Shown piece after piece: positions 8,686 to 18,372 of a stretch of 64,000 bases of DNA; position 1 is the first letter of the stretch, and the number at the start of each line of letters is the position of its first letter. The notes under the pieces were generated by a model. That model did not search any database. It was not told the origin of the DNA and saw only the letters and a program-made list of their open reading frames with translations. Origin of the DNA: Caldilineaceae bacterium (GTDB taxonomy: Bacteria > Chloroflexota > Anaerolineae > Caldilineales > Caldilineaceae). The position numbers and the translations under genes are program-made. Location: positions 62,001 through 126,000 of the forward strand of contig JALHQH010000027.1 of the NCBI GenBank assembly GCA_022842065.1, read 5' to 3'.

Positions 8686-9993
8686 TTATTTTAGCCACTC
8701 GTCGGCAAATTCCTGGATCCGAAAAAACATTGCACGCCCGGCGTCAGTCATCTGGTCGTCGATCTGGAGATAGTGGCTGACATCCTGATAGTAGAAAACC
8801 TCGACGGGGACGCTAGCCGTGCGCAGGGCCTGGGCCAGATCGTAGGCTTGTGCAATGGGAATAATGCGATCCGCAGCCGTGTGAATAATCAGGGTGGGCG
8901 GCAGTTGGGCAGCGGCATAGACCGGCGAATAGCGCAGAAATTCCAAGGGATACAGATTGGGCGGTCCCAAGGCGGGGATCAGATAAGTATACTCGGTGGG
9001 AATCTCAATTTCGCCGCGGTAGAAGGCGGCTGTACCACTAAACGCATTGGCAATGCCGCCCACGGTCACCCAGCCATCAATCTGGTCGCCCGTATCGCGG
9101 AGAAAGCGCTGGAGGATGGCGCTGCTAAAGCTACCGCCCAAAGCCACCGCCCCCGTCGGGGCAATCTGCGGACTCAGCGCCCCTTGTTGGGCCAGGGCCA
9201 GCCCAATGCGCGCATCCAGCGCGTGGGCATCAATGCTTAGGCCACGCGCCGCTACCGGTGAAATCGCCACGAGGGCATAGCCTAGCCCGGCGTAGGCCAC
9301 ACTGACCGATTGCCAGGCATCCACGTCGGTGGGATAGATCATAAAGAGCAGGGGTAGCGGTTGCGTAGGGGTAATCACCTGGGGCAGATAGAGCCGCAAG
9401 GTATCGACCTGCGCCCCGGCGTACGTAAAGCGATAGGCCTGCACGGTGGCCACTGAACCAGCGGGAAAGACGCTGGTGACAACCGCGCGGCCGGTTATGG
9501 TCAACTGGACAGCAGCCGCCAGTGGTGCAGGCAATGGCATAGGCCGATGAGGAGTGAGTTCGATGGGTGGCGCGGTGGTTGTGCGGGCAGATTCAATGGT
9601 CACCAACTGTGGCGCGCCCCCGCCCCGTTGTAGTTGACTTTCGTTATAACCTGGCGCGATGGCAGCCGGGACATAGTTGCCGGGCGGAATCTGCGCAATG
9701 TGATATTGGCCGGCAGCATCGCTATAGGCCACATGGGGTTCGCCGGTGCGTTCGGCCACAAGCACAGTGGCCCCCGCGATCGGTTGGCCATCGGCCATTA
9801 CCAGCCCCGTCAAGGTGCCACCAGCACGCGGCTCCGTCATGGTCAAGCGCCCGGTGCGCCGGGCGATTAGATAGCCGAGCACATTTAGCTCCGGTGGTGG
9901 GGTGCAGCCAAATAGGAGTGCCCCCACCAAAACAAGCATAACAAAGCGACGGTTGTGGCAAAAATTTAGCCTGGGTCTGCGCCGCAGGCGCAT
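8686..9993 (-). CDS. Lipoprotein with carboxypeptidase-regulatory-like domain and alpha/beta-hydrolase domain
   Basis: Exported, probably lipid-anchored hydrolase of about 435 residues. The N-terminus is positively charged and followed by LVGALLFGC, a good lipobox (Cys about 30). Next comes a CarboxypepD_reg-type beta domain (GGTLTGLVMADGQPIAGATV onward), then an alpha/beta-hydrolase. Plausible catalytic elements are the nucleophile in ALGGSFSSA, the acid in HTAADRIIP and the histidine in DVSHYL. The substrate is unknown; the fold is closest to dienelactone-hydrolase/prolyl-oligopeptidase esterases. The start at 9993 is preferred because AGGG lies 9 bp upstream and the signal peptide begins there; the open frame extends back to 10134. 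It is divergent from the tricorn gene. Confidence 0.72.
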   Translation of the reverse strand: MRLRRRPRLNFCHNRRFVMLVLVGALLFGCTPPPELNVLGYLIARRTGRLTMTEPRAGGTLTGLVMADGQPIAGATVLVAERTGEPHVAYSDAAGQYHIAQIPPGNYVPAAIAPGYNESQLQRGGGAPQLVTIESARTTTAPPIELTPHRPMPLPAPLAAAVQLTITGRAVVTSVFPAGSVATVQAYRFTYAGAQVDTLRLYLPQVITPTQPLPLLFMIYPTDVDAWQSVSVAYAGLGYALVAISPVAARGLSIDAHALDARIGLALAQQGALSPQIAPTGAVALGGSFSSAILQRFLRDTGDQIDGWVTVGGIANAFSGTAAFYRGEIEIPTEYTYLIPALGPPNLYPLEFLRYSPVYAAAQLPPTLIIHTAADRIIPIAQAYDLAQALRTASVPVEVFYYQDVSHYLQIDDQMTDAGRAMFFRIQEFADEWLK

Positions 9994-10299
9994 ACAACGC
10001 GCCCTGACCAACTGTGTAAGACCAGATTTGCAAGAAAAGAATCGCATAATTTGCTGATTGATCCCGAACCAACTATCGCAGAAAATAAGTACTACACAGC
10101 CGACAAGATGATTACTGCTTTTTACCATTCTCAACTATACTGTGAGATTGTGATTATACCAAAATGTCCTGCCGCGCCTACGGCATGAGCCAAACTTGGC
10201 CTGGGCTGGTGCGACCGGAAGGATGAACGCCGGCCCCGCTGCGTCGGCGTGACAAATTTGACCTTTACTGGCCAGCTGATTAAGGAATGAACAACGCTC

Positions 10300-13200
10300 A
10301 TGAGTGCAGGCTACTATCGCTTTTCTACAGTTCATGGTGATAAGCTTGTTTTTGTCTCGGAAGATGATCTGTGGACGACCACCAAGGCCGGCGGCATTGC
10401 GCGCCGCCTGACCAGCAACCTGGGATCGATTACTTTTCCCATGCTCTCGCCCGATGGGGCCTGGCTCGCGTTTGTCGGGCGCGAAGAAGGCAGTGCCGAA
10501 GTTTATGTGATGCCTGCCGTGGGGGGCAGTGCCCGGCGCTTGACCTACCTGAGCAGCAGTTGTCGCGTGGTCGGTTGGATGCCAGGGGGCAAAGAGATCA
10601 TCTTCTGTAGCAATTACGGCCAGGTGATCCAGAACGAATTTGCCCTCTTTACCATTGCCTATGACAGCGAGAATGGATTGGTCACCCAACTGCCCTATGG
10701 GCCGGCGCGTACGATCACCCACGGCCCCACTGGCGGTGCCATCCTAGGACGCAATACACAGGATTCATCACGCTGGAAGCGTTACCGCGGCGGGACAGCT
10801 GGTCATCTCTGGATTGATCGGACCGGCGCTGGCGAATTTACCCGCTTTTTGGATAATCTGCCCGGCAATGTAGCGGCCCCCATGTGGATTCAACTGCCCA
10901 CCACGGCTACGCCGCCGGCAAACGTAGCCGAATCAGCGGGCGCGCAACAAGGCGCAATGGCGACCGAAAGCCGACCCATTACGCAGGAACGCATCTTCTT
11001 TGTCAGCGATCATGAAGGCATCGGCAATCTCTATAGCTGTACCGTCCAAGGTGATGAGTTACGCCGCCACACCGATCATGCTGACTATTATGTGCGCAAT
11101 CCTTCTACCGATGGCAGGCATATTGTCTATCAGGCGGGGGCGGATCTTTTCCTCTATGATCTGGCCACGGATCAGAGCCAACTCGTGCCGATCACTTATT
11201 ATAGCCCGCGGGTGCAGCGCAATCGGCGGTTTGCTGATGCCGGCCGTTTCCTGGAGGACGCGGTACTCCATCCCGATGGGAAATCGCTGGCACTGGCGAC
11301 GCGTGGTAAGGCCTTTGCTTTCTATAACCATGAGGGGCCAGTCTTACAATATGGTGCCCGTAACGGAGTACGCTATCGGCTGCCCGAGTGGACGACTGAT
11401 GGTCGCCACATCGTCTTGATCAGTGACGAAATTGGGGAAGAAACCATCGAGATTCACCCCACAAATCCACAAGGGACCGTGCGCCGGCTCCAAGGGCTGG
11501 ATATCGGGCGGGCCGTGGCCATGAAGCTCTCCCCCGTGGCTGATATCGTCGCCATTGCCAACCATCGCCACGAGCTCTTATTGGTTGATCTGACAACCGA
11601 AAAATTGCTGATCGTCGATCACAGCCCTCATGGGCTAATTGCCGGCTTTGACTGGTCGCCCGACGGGCGCTGGTTGGCCTATGGTTATGGGGTCAGCACC
11701 AAGCTGATTGCGATCCGGCTTTATCGCTTGGCGGATCCGACGGCCAAAGAAGAGGCATTGCAACAGAGTGCCATTCATACCATTACGCAGCCTGTACTGC
11801 GCGATGTCAATCCCGCCTTTGATCCAGAGGGCAAGTACCTCTATTTTCTGAGCTATCGCGAGTTCAACCCGGTTTACGATAATCTACACTTTGAACTAGG
11901 CTTTCCCTGGGGCATGCGCCCTTACCTGATTACACTGCGGGCCGATCTGCCGAATCCCTTTATTCCCTTTCCCGGCACCGCAAGCGATGAAGAGGCAGAG
12001 GCAGATGAAGAAGCAGATGAGGGGGATGAAGAGAGCGACGAGGAAGGAGCAGATGAAGATGGGGATGACGCGCTAGCTACCGACTCGCTTGATGGTGAAG
12101 CAGATGACGATGCGGAGGATGAGGGCGCTGAGGACGAACAGGGTGACGAAGGCGAGGGCGGCGAAAGTGAGGGGCTGTGGTCACGTCGGCGTGCAGTAAA
12201 TGCGGAAAAGACGCCCCCCGCTACGCCCCCAGCCACAACCCCGGCAGTGCCTAATGAGCAAGGGCAGCCAACCCCGGCAAAGTCCAAGGCGACGGCCAAA
12301 GGCAGTAAGATCAAGCGCGTACGGATCGATCTGGCCGGGATTGAGCAGCGGGTACTTGCCTTCCCCGTGCCCGATGGTCGGTATGGTCAAATTGCGGGGG
12401 TAGAGGGCAAAGCGCTCTTCACCGTCCTACCCATTGAAGGCGCGCTGGATGATGGCAACGAATGGGATGATGAACTGCCAGAAACCGGCACGTTGCGCAG
12501 CTACAACTTCAAAGAGTTCAAGACCGAGACCCTGGCAGAAAATGTGGCCTGGTTCCAGATTGCGCGCAACTATAAACGGCTGTTATACAGCGGTCGGCGC
12601 CGCTTACGCGTGATTGCCGCCGGCGAAAAACCGCAGAGTGAGAGTGGCCCAGGCCGGCGCACCGGTTGGATTGATTTGAGCCGGGTGAAGGTGTCGATTG
12701 ATCCGCAACGCGAATGGGAACAAATGTTCCGCGAAGCCTGGCGGCTACAACGCGATCACTTTTGGACCGAGGATATGTCGCAGGTTGATTGGCTACAGAT
12801 CTATCAGCGCTACTTCCCCCTGATCGAGCGGGTGAGCACGCGTGGTGAATTTAGCGACCTAATGTGGGAGATGCAGGGCGAACTGGGCACGAGCCACGCC
12901 TATGAATATGGCGGTGATTATCGGCCGCAGCCCTACTACGGCCAGGGCTTTCTGGGCACAACCTTTGCTTGGGATGCACAGGCGGGAGGTTATCGGGTCG
13001 AGGAACTGCTCATTGGTGACCCGTGGCAACCGAGCAGTAGCTCGCCGTTAGCCGCCCCGGGAGTGGACGTACACCCTGGCGATCTCTTAATTGCCATTAA
13101 TGGTCAGACCCTTGATGCGCAGACCAGCCCAGCGCATCTGTTAGTCAATCAAGCCGGTCAGGATATTCTCTTGACTTTTGCCGCACGGCCAACAGTTGCC

Positions 13201-14175
13201 ACCACGGCGCAAGCAGAGCTAGCCACAACTGGAGTGGCGGACACAACCCTACTCCCGCCAACTGGCGAGCTTGATCATGCGGTCGCAAACGCAACCAACG
13301 CCAAGACACCGAAAGCAACGCCGCCAACAATCTTTGAAGCAGCGCAAGCGGAAGACACCACACCGCTGCCCGCGTCTGAAATGGCCGCAACTGGCTCCTT
13401 ACCCCCGATCCTTGAGGTTGGGCCAAGTGAGCAGGCCGTTGGGCAGCGCTCAGTCATTGTGCGCGCCATTTACGAAGAAGCAAGTGTACGCTACCGCCGC
13501 TGGATTGATGCGAATCGGCGCTTTGTGCATGAAGCCACCGGCGGTCGTGCGGGCTATGTACACATTCCGGATATGGGACCACGCGGCTATGCAGAGTTTC
13601 ATCGTGGCTATCTCGCCGAAGTCGGCTGTGATGCGTTAATTGTTGATGTGCGCTACAACGCCGGCGGTCACGTCAGCCAACTGATCTTGGAGAAGCTGGC
13701 GCGCCGACGGTTAGGGTATGATCTTTCCCGTTGGGGTGGGCTTGACCCCTATCCGGCGGATTCGGTGGCGGGGCCACTGGTTGCTTTGACGAATGAACAT
13801 GCCGGCAGTGATGGTGACATCTTTTGTCACAGCTTTAAATTAATGAAACTAGGGCCATTAATCGGCAAGCGCACGTGGGGCGGTGTCGTGGGGATTTCGC
13901 CACGGCATGTCCTAGTGGATGGCACCATTACCACCCAACCCGAATTTAGTTTCTGGTTTGAGGATGTGGGGTGGAATCTCGAAAATTATGGGACTGAACC
14001 GGATATTGAAGTTGACATTCGGCCGCAAGATTATCGGCAAGGGGTGGATCCGCAACTCCAGCGTGGCGTCGACGAAGTATTACGGTTGTTGGCAGCCCAT
14101 CCACTCACCAAGCCCGATCTGACGACTCGTCCCAGTCGGGCCTTACCGCAATTACCGCCTCGGTTGATCCAGTAA
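10300..14175 (+). CDS. tri: Tricorn protease homologue
   Basis: Large 1,291-residue self-compartmentalising serine protease that trims peptides released by other proteases. The N-terminus (SAGYYRF..VHGDKLVFVSEDDLW) opens the beta-propeller region. A core domain follows with the catalytic His at H820 (QRDHFW), then a PDZ domain (VHPGDLLIAINGQ) and an S41-like core. The nucleophile is at S1170 (EHAGSDGD) and the triad Glu at E1233 (NYGTEPDIEV). Two features are unusual. One is an Asp/Glu-rich insert of about 60 residues at 562-625, followed by an Ala/Pro/Lys linker. The other is an Ala/Thr-rich insert of roughly 80 residues interrupting or following the PDZ domain (13186-13430). The triad looks intact. 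The gene stands alone, divergent from a lipoprotein hydrolase. Confidence 0.92.
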   Translation: MSAGYYRFSTVHGDKLVFVSEDDLWTTTKAGGIARRLTSNLGSITFPMLSPDGAWLAFVGREEGSAEVYVMPAVGGSARRLTYLSSSCRVVGWMPGGKEIIFCSNYGQVIQNEFALFTIAYDSENGLVTQLPYGPARTITHGPTGGAILGRNTQDSSRWKRYRGGTAGHLWIDRTGAGEFTRFLDNLPGNVAAPMWIQLPTTATPPANVAESAGAQQGAMATESRPITQERIFFVSDHEGIGNLYSCTVQGDELRRHTDHADYYVRNPSTDGRHIVYQAGADLFLYDLATDQSQLVPITYYSPRVQRNRRFADAGRFLEDAVLHPDGKSLALATRGKAFAFYNHEGPVLQYGARNGVRYRLPEWTTDGRHIVLISDEIGEETIEIHPTNPQGTVRRLQGLDIGRAVAMKLSPVADIVAIANHRHELLLVDLTTEKLLIVDHSPHGLIAGFDWSPDGRWLAYGYGVSTKLIAIRLYRLADPTAKEEALQQSAIHTITQPVLRDVNPAFDPEGKYLYFLSYREFNPVYDNLHFELGFPWGMRPYLITLRADLPNPFIPFPGTASDEEAEADEEADEGDEESDEEGADEDGDDALATDSLDGEADDDAEDEGAEDEQGDEGEGGESEGLWSRRRAVNAEKTPPATPPATTPAVPNEQGQPTPAKSKATAKGSKIKRVRIDLAGIEQRVLAFPVPDGRYGQIAGVEGKALFTVLPIEGALDDGNEWDDELPETGTLRSYNFKEFKTETLAENVAWFQIARNYKRLLYSGRRRLRVIAAGEKPQSESGPGRRTGWIDLSRVKVSIDPQREWEQMFREAWRLQRDHFWTEDMSQVDWLQIYQRYFPLIERVSTRGEFSDLMWEMQGELGTSHAYEYGGDYRPQPYYGQGFLGTTFAWDAQAGGYRVEELLIGDPWQPSSSSPLAAPGVDVHPGDLLIAINGQTLDAQTSPAHLLVNQAGQDILLTFAARPTVATTAQAELATTGVADTTLLPPTGELDHAVANATNAKTPKATPPTIFEAAQAEDTTPLPASEMAATGSLPPILEVGPSEQAVGQRSVIVRAIYEEASVRYRRWIDANRRFVHEATGGRAGYVHIPDMGPRGYAEFHRGYLAEVGCDALIVDVRYNAGGHVSQLILEKLARRRLGYDLSRWGGLDPYPADSVAGPLVALTNEHAGSDGDIFCHSFKLMKLGPLIGKRTWGGVVGISPRHVLVDGTITTQPEFSFWFEDVGWNLENYGTEPDIEVDIRPQDYRQGVDPQLQRGVDEVLRLLAAHPLTKPDLTTRPSRALPQLPPRLIQ

Positions 14176-14181
14176 GGGCTT

Positions 14182-14223
14182 GCGAAATCGGTGTCGCAGG
14201 ATCAGCTTAAATACCGATTTCGC
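14182..14223 (+). terminator. Terminator-like hairpin after the tricorn gene
   Basis: Perfect 11-bp stem GCGAAATCGGT (14182-14192) with ACCGATTTCGC (14213-14223), 20-nt loop, followed by GGCCTATTTT. It starts 6 bp after the tricorn stop. Confidence 0.6.
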
Positions 14224-14229
14224 GGCCTA

Positions 14230-14775
14230 TTTTACTGGTTATAATCTCTTGTTAACTAAACGCCAATATTTTTCTAACCTAATTCATATTAATTTCTGAT
14301 AAACTACTGTTACAATCATGTGGTTGCGTTACTTGACCGCCACGCCCGTGCGTTGCGGTTGGGAGTTATGACTGTTTTTTGCGCTAGTGTTGTCATGCTT
14401 TTGTATAGCACAACTCCATCAATTAACTGGGATTTAGGCCAAAAACATAGGGTTGGCGGTCGAAACAACGCGAATTATACATTTTTACAATTCTCATAAT
14501 CTTTTAAGGTAAAACAGTAGACAGAATTGTAAAAGTATGGTTAAATGATTGTACAGTTTTTGCACAATATTTGCCGGAGTTTGTTTGCTTAACTTCATCT
14601 ACCGTTTTGATAGAAATTGAAAGCACCAACGAACCCTTCTACAGTGTGGTTGCCCTGACAAGATTTAGCTTGTTTTAACGAGTGGCTCACTGCTGAGTTA
14701 CGGCTAACAAAACAAACAAGTAAAAGCGTCTTCAGCCAATCTACACCTAAATGATACAGAAAGCAGGTCAACTGC
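14230..14775. other. AT-rich gene-free leader upstream of the Crp/Fnr gene
   Basis: About 545 bp without a credible gene. It holds a 12-bp inverted repeat, TTTTACAATTCT (14483-14494) with AGAATTGTAAAA (14523-14534), 28 bp apart, and further ACAAT/ATTGT pairs around 14550-14570. These could be operators for the downstream regulator. No CRP or FNR consensus half-sites with normal spacing were found. Confidence 0.4.
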
Positions 14776-15489
14776 ATGAAACTTAATTTATACCCGCCGG
14801 TACAGTCTACTCATAGCAATTTCGTGAACAATCAGGGCTACAACAATCTGACCCAGGCCTTTACATCGCTGCGCGATGAAGATCCTGCGTTTAGCAGCAT
14901 GGTACAAGCCCGCCACTATGAGCGTGGACAATTGGTTGCGACTTCTGATGATCTGACCAAACAGATGTATGTATTGATGAATGGCAAGGTCAACATGGTC
15001 TGCACCAATAATGAAGGACGGCGACTAGTCATTGCCATGTTGGAGCCGGGTGCAGTTTTTGGTGAAGGTGCCTTAGACAACCCAGGCGACCCCAATATTT
15101 TTGCAGAAGCGGCCGAATCTAGTGCAGTGTGGGTCGTGCCGGCAGGCGAAGCGCGTAATATGACCATGCAGTATCCGATTTTAGGCTGGGGGTTACTGCA
15201 GACCTATGGCGCACGTCTTTTACAGGTGGAAAACAGTTTAGAAAATGTTGCCTACAAGAAATTGCCGGAACGCCTAGCGGCCCTGTTGATTGAGCTTGCG
15301 GACGAAGCAACTGATACGATTAAAGGAATTAGCCATCAAGCCTTAGCTGATCATCTTGGCACCTATCGCGAAACCGTGAGCGCAATTTTGCGCGATTTTA
15401 AGCGCCAAGGTGTTGTTGAGTTAGGTTATCGCCGGATTAATTTGGTTGATGTGGAAACACTGGAAGAGATTGCAGGGATCTGGGAGTAA
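14776..15489 (+). CDS. Crp/Fnr-family transcriptional regulator
   Basis: A 237-residue activator/repressor with an N-terminal cyclic-nucleotide-binding beta barrel (about residues 45-155, with GKVNMVCTNNEGRRLVI and PGAVFGEGAL) and a C-terminal winged helix. The recognition region is ISHQALADHLGTYRETVSAIL. There is no Cys cluster as in FNR. The barrel has GEGA rather than the full GELA...RSA phosphate-binding motif of cAMP receptors, so the ligand is unclear. AGGT 7 bp before the ATG supports the start. A strong terminator follows. The long AT-rich upstream region suggests complex control, possibly autoregulation. Confidence 0.88.
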   Translation: MKLNLYPPVQSTHSNFVNNQGYNNLTQAFTSLRDEDPAFSSMVQARHYERGQLVATSDDLTKQMYVLMNGKVNMVCTNNEGRRLVIAMLEPGAVFGEGALDNPGDPNIFAEAAESSAVWVVPAGEARNMTMQYPILGWGLLQTYGARLLQVENSLENVAYKKLPERLAALLIELADEATDTIKGISHQALADHLGTYRETVSAILRDFKRQGVVELGYRRINLVDVETLEEIAGIWE

Positions 15490-15526
15490 ACAAGCGGTTC
15501 ACTTTCAGACCAAAAATATACAACTG

Positions 15527-15577
15527 TCGGACGCCGTTTCATTATTAGGATGAAACGGCGTCCGATTTTGCGTTTTT
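15527..15577 (+). terminator. Intrinsic terminator after the Crp/Fnr gene
   Basis: Perfect 16-bp stem (15527-15542 with 15550-15565; core GGACGCCGTTTC), 7-nt loop, followed directly by TTTTGCGTTTTT. A textbook rho-independent terminator. Confidence 0.85.
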
Positions 15578-15591
15578 CATTACAATGTCTA

Positions 15592-15620
15592 TTGACTTCT
15601 GTTGTAATTGTTGCTATAAT
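15592..15620 (+). promoter_or_regulatory. Near-consensus sigma70-type promoter far upstream of rho
   Basis: TTGACT (15592-15597), 17-bp spacer, TATAAT (15615-15620). Transcription would begin near 15627, about 717 nt before the rho start codon, with no open frame between. It drives either a long rho leader or a small RNA. Confidence 0.65.
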
Positions 15621-16343
15621 GCAAACATCGGCATAGTATCCCTCTGCGCTTGACACAAAGTCCTCACAGAGTTGGTAAACCTTACTTACTTTATAGCCCA
15701 CGCATATTACAGATTTGACGTATCGCAGACTTTAATGTGTACGTTTTGTCGCTATACTGCGGTTGGGCATCGGTGAAATCAGATTGGCTTGTGTACGCAA
15801 GCAACGTTTTTCATCTATGCCAAAACAACGTATAAATATGGCTATAATTGTTGGCAGGCTTTCTGACCATTATACATCATGAATACATATGGTAGACAGA
15901 TGCAATAGTAGATAGATTAGAAGAGAAGAACTGCATCAAGCATTGATCCAGACAAAAATCCATATGGAATTTTTTGTACCTATAAATGGCAAATTCAAGC
16001 ATATACTACTTCTTATAAAAATTTGCTTTTACTTTATCGTTTATTTTCAACCAAAGATAGAGTTTATCAGCTAGATTGGCTTATCAGCGCGCTTTTGCTC
16101 CTCGAAATTCCTCATTTTCGGCCAGAGGAACTTAGTTTCTTAACGAACCATACTCATCTCCCACGCTGAAACGCAACCTGAAGATATAAATTTATATTTC
16201 TCGCAACTTAATAATACATCACAAATTGACAGAGCAAAGTTTTGGGATATTTTTACATCATAGTGATTGTCTAAATTACACTAAGTTTTCTAGATATTGA
16301 ATCATAGCAGAACAAAAATTCGTTTTTTATTGGGGCATCAACC
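15621..16343 (+). other. Gene-free AT-rich region between a strong promoter and rho
   Basis: No coding frame with support. A short hairpin GCTTG (15787-15791) with CAAGC (15798-15802), followed by AACG and five T (15807-15811), could end a transcript of about 185 nt started at the promoter at 15592-15620. I tried to pair the ends as in 6S RNA and could not. The rest to 16343 is AT-rich with nothing recognisable. It may be a regulated rho leader, since rho is autoregulated in other bacteria. Confidence 0.4.
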
Positions 16344-17615
16344 ATGACTACTTTAGAATTAGCAAGCATGAGCATCGCGCAGCTCGAAGACCTAACGTTG
16401 GATGAATTGCGCGATTTAGCGCGCGGCCACGAGGTAACCGGGTACACGCGCCTGAAAAAATATGACCTGATTATGCGCCTGTTGCGCGCAAATGCTGAGC
16501 AACAAGGATATATCTTTGGTGGTGGCATTTTAGAGATTGTCCAGGATGGCATTGGCTTTTTGCGCAGTGATCATCTATTGCCTGGTCCTGAGGATGTTTA
16601 TGTCAGCCAAAGTCAGATTCGGCGCTTTGGTTTGCGCACGGGTGATCTCGTGATTGGGCAAGTGCGCCCACCAAAAGATACTGAAAAATATCATGGCTTA
16701 CTCAAAGTCGAGGCAGTGAATGGGCTCGATCCAGAAGAAGCCAAGCGGCGCCCAGTTTTTGAAAAATTGACGCCGATCTTCCCGAATGAACAGATTGTGC
16801 TGGAAACGCGGCCGAATATTATTTCCACGCGTATGATTGATATGTTGGCTCCCATTGGCCGCGGCCAGAGAGGCCTGATTGTGAGCCCGCCCAAAGCGGG
16901 TAAGACGACGGTGCTCAAACGCATGGCCAATGGCATTACCGCCAATTATACCGATGTTCACCTCATGATCGTGCTTATCGGCGAGCGCCCCGAAGAAGTA
17001 ACCGATATGGATCGCTCAGTCGAAGCAGAAGTGGTGAGTAGCACTTTTGATGAACCGGTGCAAAATCATGTGCGCGTCGCGGAAATGGCCCTCGAGCGCG
17101 CCAAGCGTTTGGTGGAAAGCGACAAGGATGTCATTATCCTGTTAGATAGTATCACCCGCCTTGCGCGCGCCTATAATCTCACTGTACCGCCTTCAGGTCG
17201 TACGCTCTCTGGTGGTATCGATCCCGCTGCCCTTTACCCACCCAAACGTTTTTTTGGTGCGGCCCGTAATGTAGAAGAAGGGGGCAGCCTGACCATCCTG
17301 GCAACTTGTCTAGTCGACACCGGCAGTCGCATGGATGATATGATTTACGAAGAGTTCAAGGGCACTGGCAATATGGAATTGGTGCTGAGCCGTAAGCTGG
17401 CTGAGCGGCGCATCTTTCCGGCTTTTGATATTGAGCGTAGTGGCACACGTGCTGAAGAGAAACTGCTCGATTCCGAAACACTCGCTAAGATTTATACTTT
17501 ACGGCGGATGATCGACGCCATGGGCGGTGGACACGATGCGATTTTGCCGATTATTGAGCGCATGAGTCGCACACGCGATAATCGTGAATTCCTAGAAACA
17601 CTGACTAAACGTTAA
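16344..17615 (+). CDS. rho: Transcription termination factor Rho
   Basis: Hexameric RNA-dependent ATPase/helicase that ends transcription. At 423 residues it has the standard length. An N-terminal Rho_N helical domain (residues about 8-48) is followed by the cold-shock-like RNA-binding domain (about 51-125, [17 protein letters not shown]). The ATPase domain carries Walker [10 protein letters not shown] at 181-189, Walker B with [16 protein letters not shown], and the Q-loop and R-loop region [19 protein letters not shown]. It is a stand-alone gene with an unusually long untranslated upstream region and an exceptionally long hairpin downstream. Confidence 0.97.
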   Translation: MTTLELASMSIAQLEDLTLDELRDLARGHEVTGYTRLKKYDLIMRLLRANAEQQGYIFGGGILEIVQDGIGFLRSDHLLPGPEDVYVSQSQIRRFGLRTGDLVIGQVRPPKDTEKYHGLLKVEAVNGLDPEEAKRRPVFEKLTPIFPNEQIVLETRPNIISTRMIDMLAPIGRGQRGLIVSPPKAGKTTVLKRMANGITANYTDVHLMIVLIGERPEEVTDMDRSVEAEVVSSTFDEPVQNHVRVAEMALERAKRLVESDKDVIILLDSITRLARAYNLTVPPSGRTLSGGIDPAALYPPKRFFGAARNVEEGGSLTILATCLVDTGSRMDDMIYEEFKGTGNMELVLSRKLAERRIFPAFDIERSGTRAEEKLLDSETLAKIYTLRRMIDAMGGGHDAILPIIERMSRTRDNREFLETLTKR

Positions 17616-17657
17616 GCTTCGGGCAGAAATTACACAGCATATTTTTGTTTTACCTTG

Positions 17658-17722
17658 TAGCGTTAGATGGGTAAAAGAGCCAAGGTGTATTACTTTTTGG
17701 CTCTTTTACCCATCTAACGCTA
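17658..17722. terminator. 26-bp perfect inverted repeat after rho
   Basis: The arms 17658-17683 and 17697-17722 pair without mismatch (core GTTAGATGGGTAAAAGAG) around a 13-nt loop. It lies 43 bp past the rho stop. The stem is about twice as long as usual for an intrinsic terminator, and the following TTGTCATTTT is only moderately T-rich. It is a terminator or 3'-end stabiliser. Confidence 0.6.
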
Positions 17723-18064
17723 TTGTCATTTTACAGACCGCTTGTTGCCGTAGCGTACTTTTCACTAGCCGCTTACCATTGAACGGAAACGCCAGGTGCT
17801 TAGTTGTCCACACGCATCGTACAAAAGCCGCCAGCGCAACTTTGGGCACCGGCACAGAGGCGAATTATTGCAAGAGATTTGTAACTAAGTGGGTAAAAAA
17901 TCTGAGTTATAGTGAGCAGAGAAAACGTTACCGGCCGCTGGGCTTATTGGGCAATCAAGCATTTTAAGAGCTAAGAAATATACGTTCATCCTACGCCGGA
18001 TCGACGATTAGATGGTGAAGCGCTAAAAAGAGGGGAATTGACTCATTTAGACTATTGTAACAGC
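17723..18064. other. Gene-free spacer between rho and the LysM/M23 gene
   Basis: A 62-codon open frame exists here but has no ribosome-binding site, no recognisable protein pattern and unusual composition. I see no gene or repeat in this stretch. Confidence 0.4.
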
Positions 18065-18092
18065 TTGACAAATATCTCATGCGTGCTATAAT
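18065..18092 (+). promoter_or_regulatory. Consensus promoter for the LysM/M23 peptidase gene
   Basis: TTGACA (18065-18070), 16-bp spacer, TATAAT (18087-18092): both hexamers match the sigma70 consensus exactly. The start point would be near 18099, leaving a leader of about 270 nt before the ATG at 18373. Confidence 0.7.
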
Positions 18093-18372
18093 CCGCCATC
18101 AAGCAGGTTGAATGGCTATCAATATTACACTGATGCCATCCATTCTAACATGTGCTTTCAAGACAGGCTCATCTGCCATGGATATTGGCAATTCTTATCT
18201 GATCCACTTGCGGTAACGGCGACGAGTAGCACACAACTACGAGAGAGCAATTCTCACGATCTCAACAATAACAAATGATAGGCAGTGAATTTGTTGGTTC
18301 GATGCGCAAACGTTATCACAATAATTAGTGCGGATGTAGCTAAGGAAAGCTCCATCAACGGAGAGTAAATTT

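Noticed and set aside
10135..10722. 195-codon minus-strand frame over the start of the tricorn gene
   Set aside because: It overlaps the conserved N-terminus of tricorn and has no motif or ribosome-binding site.
15627..15811. 6S RNA candidate
   Set aside because: Length and promoter fit, but the 5' and 3' halves do not pair into a long central-bulge hairpin by eye. It is kept only as an uncharacterised transcript candidate.
17779..17967. 62-codon frame between rho and the LysM/M23 gene
   Set aside because: No ribosome-binding site, no promoter and no recognisable sequence pattern.
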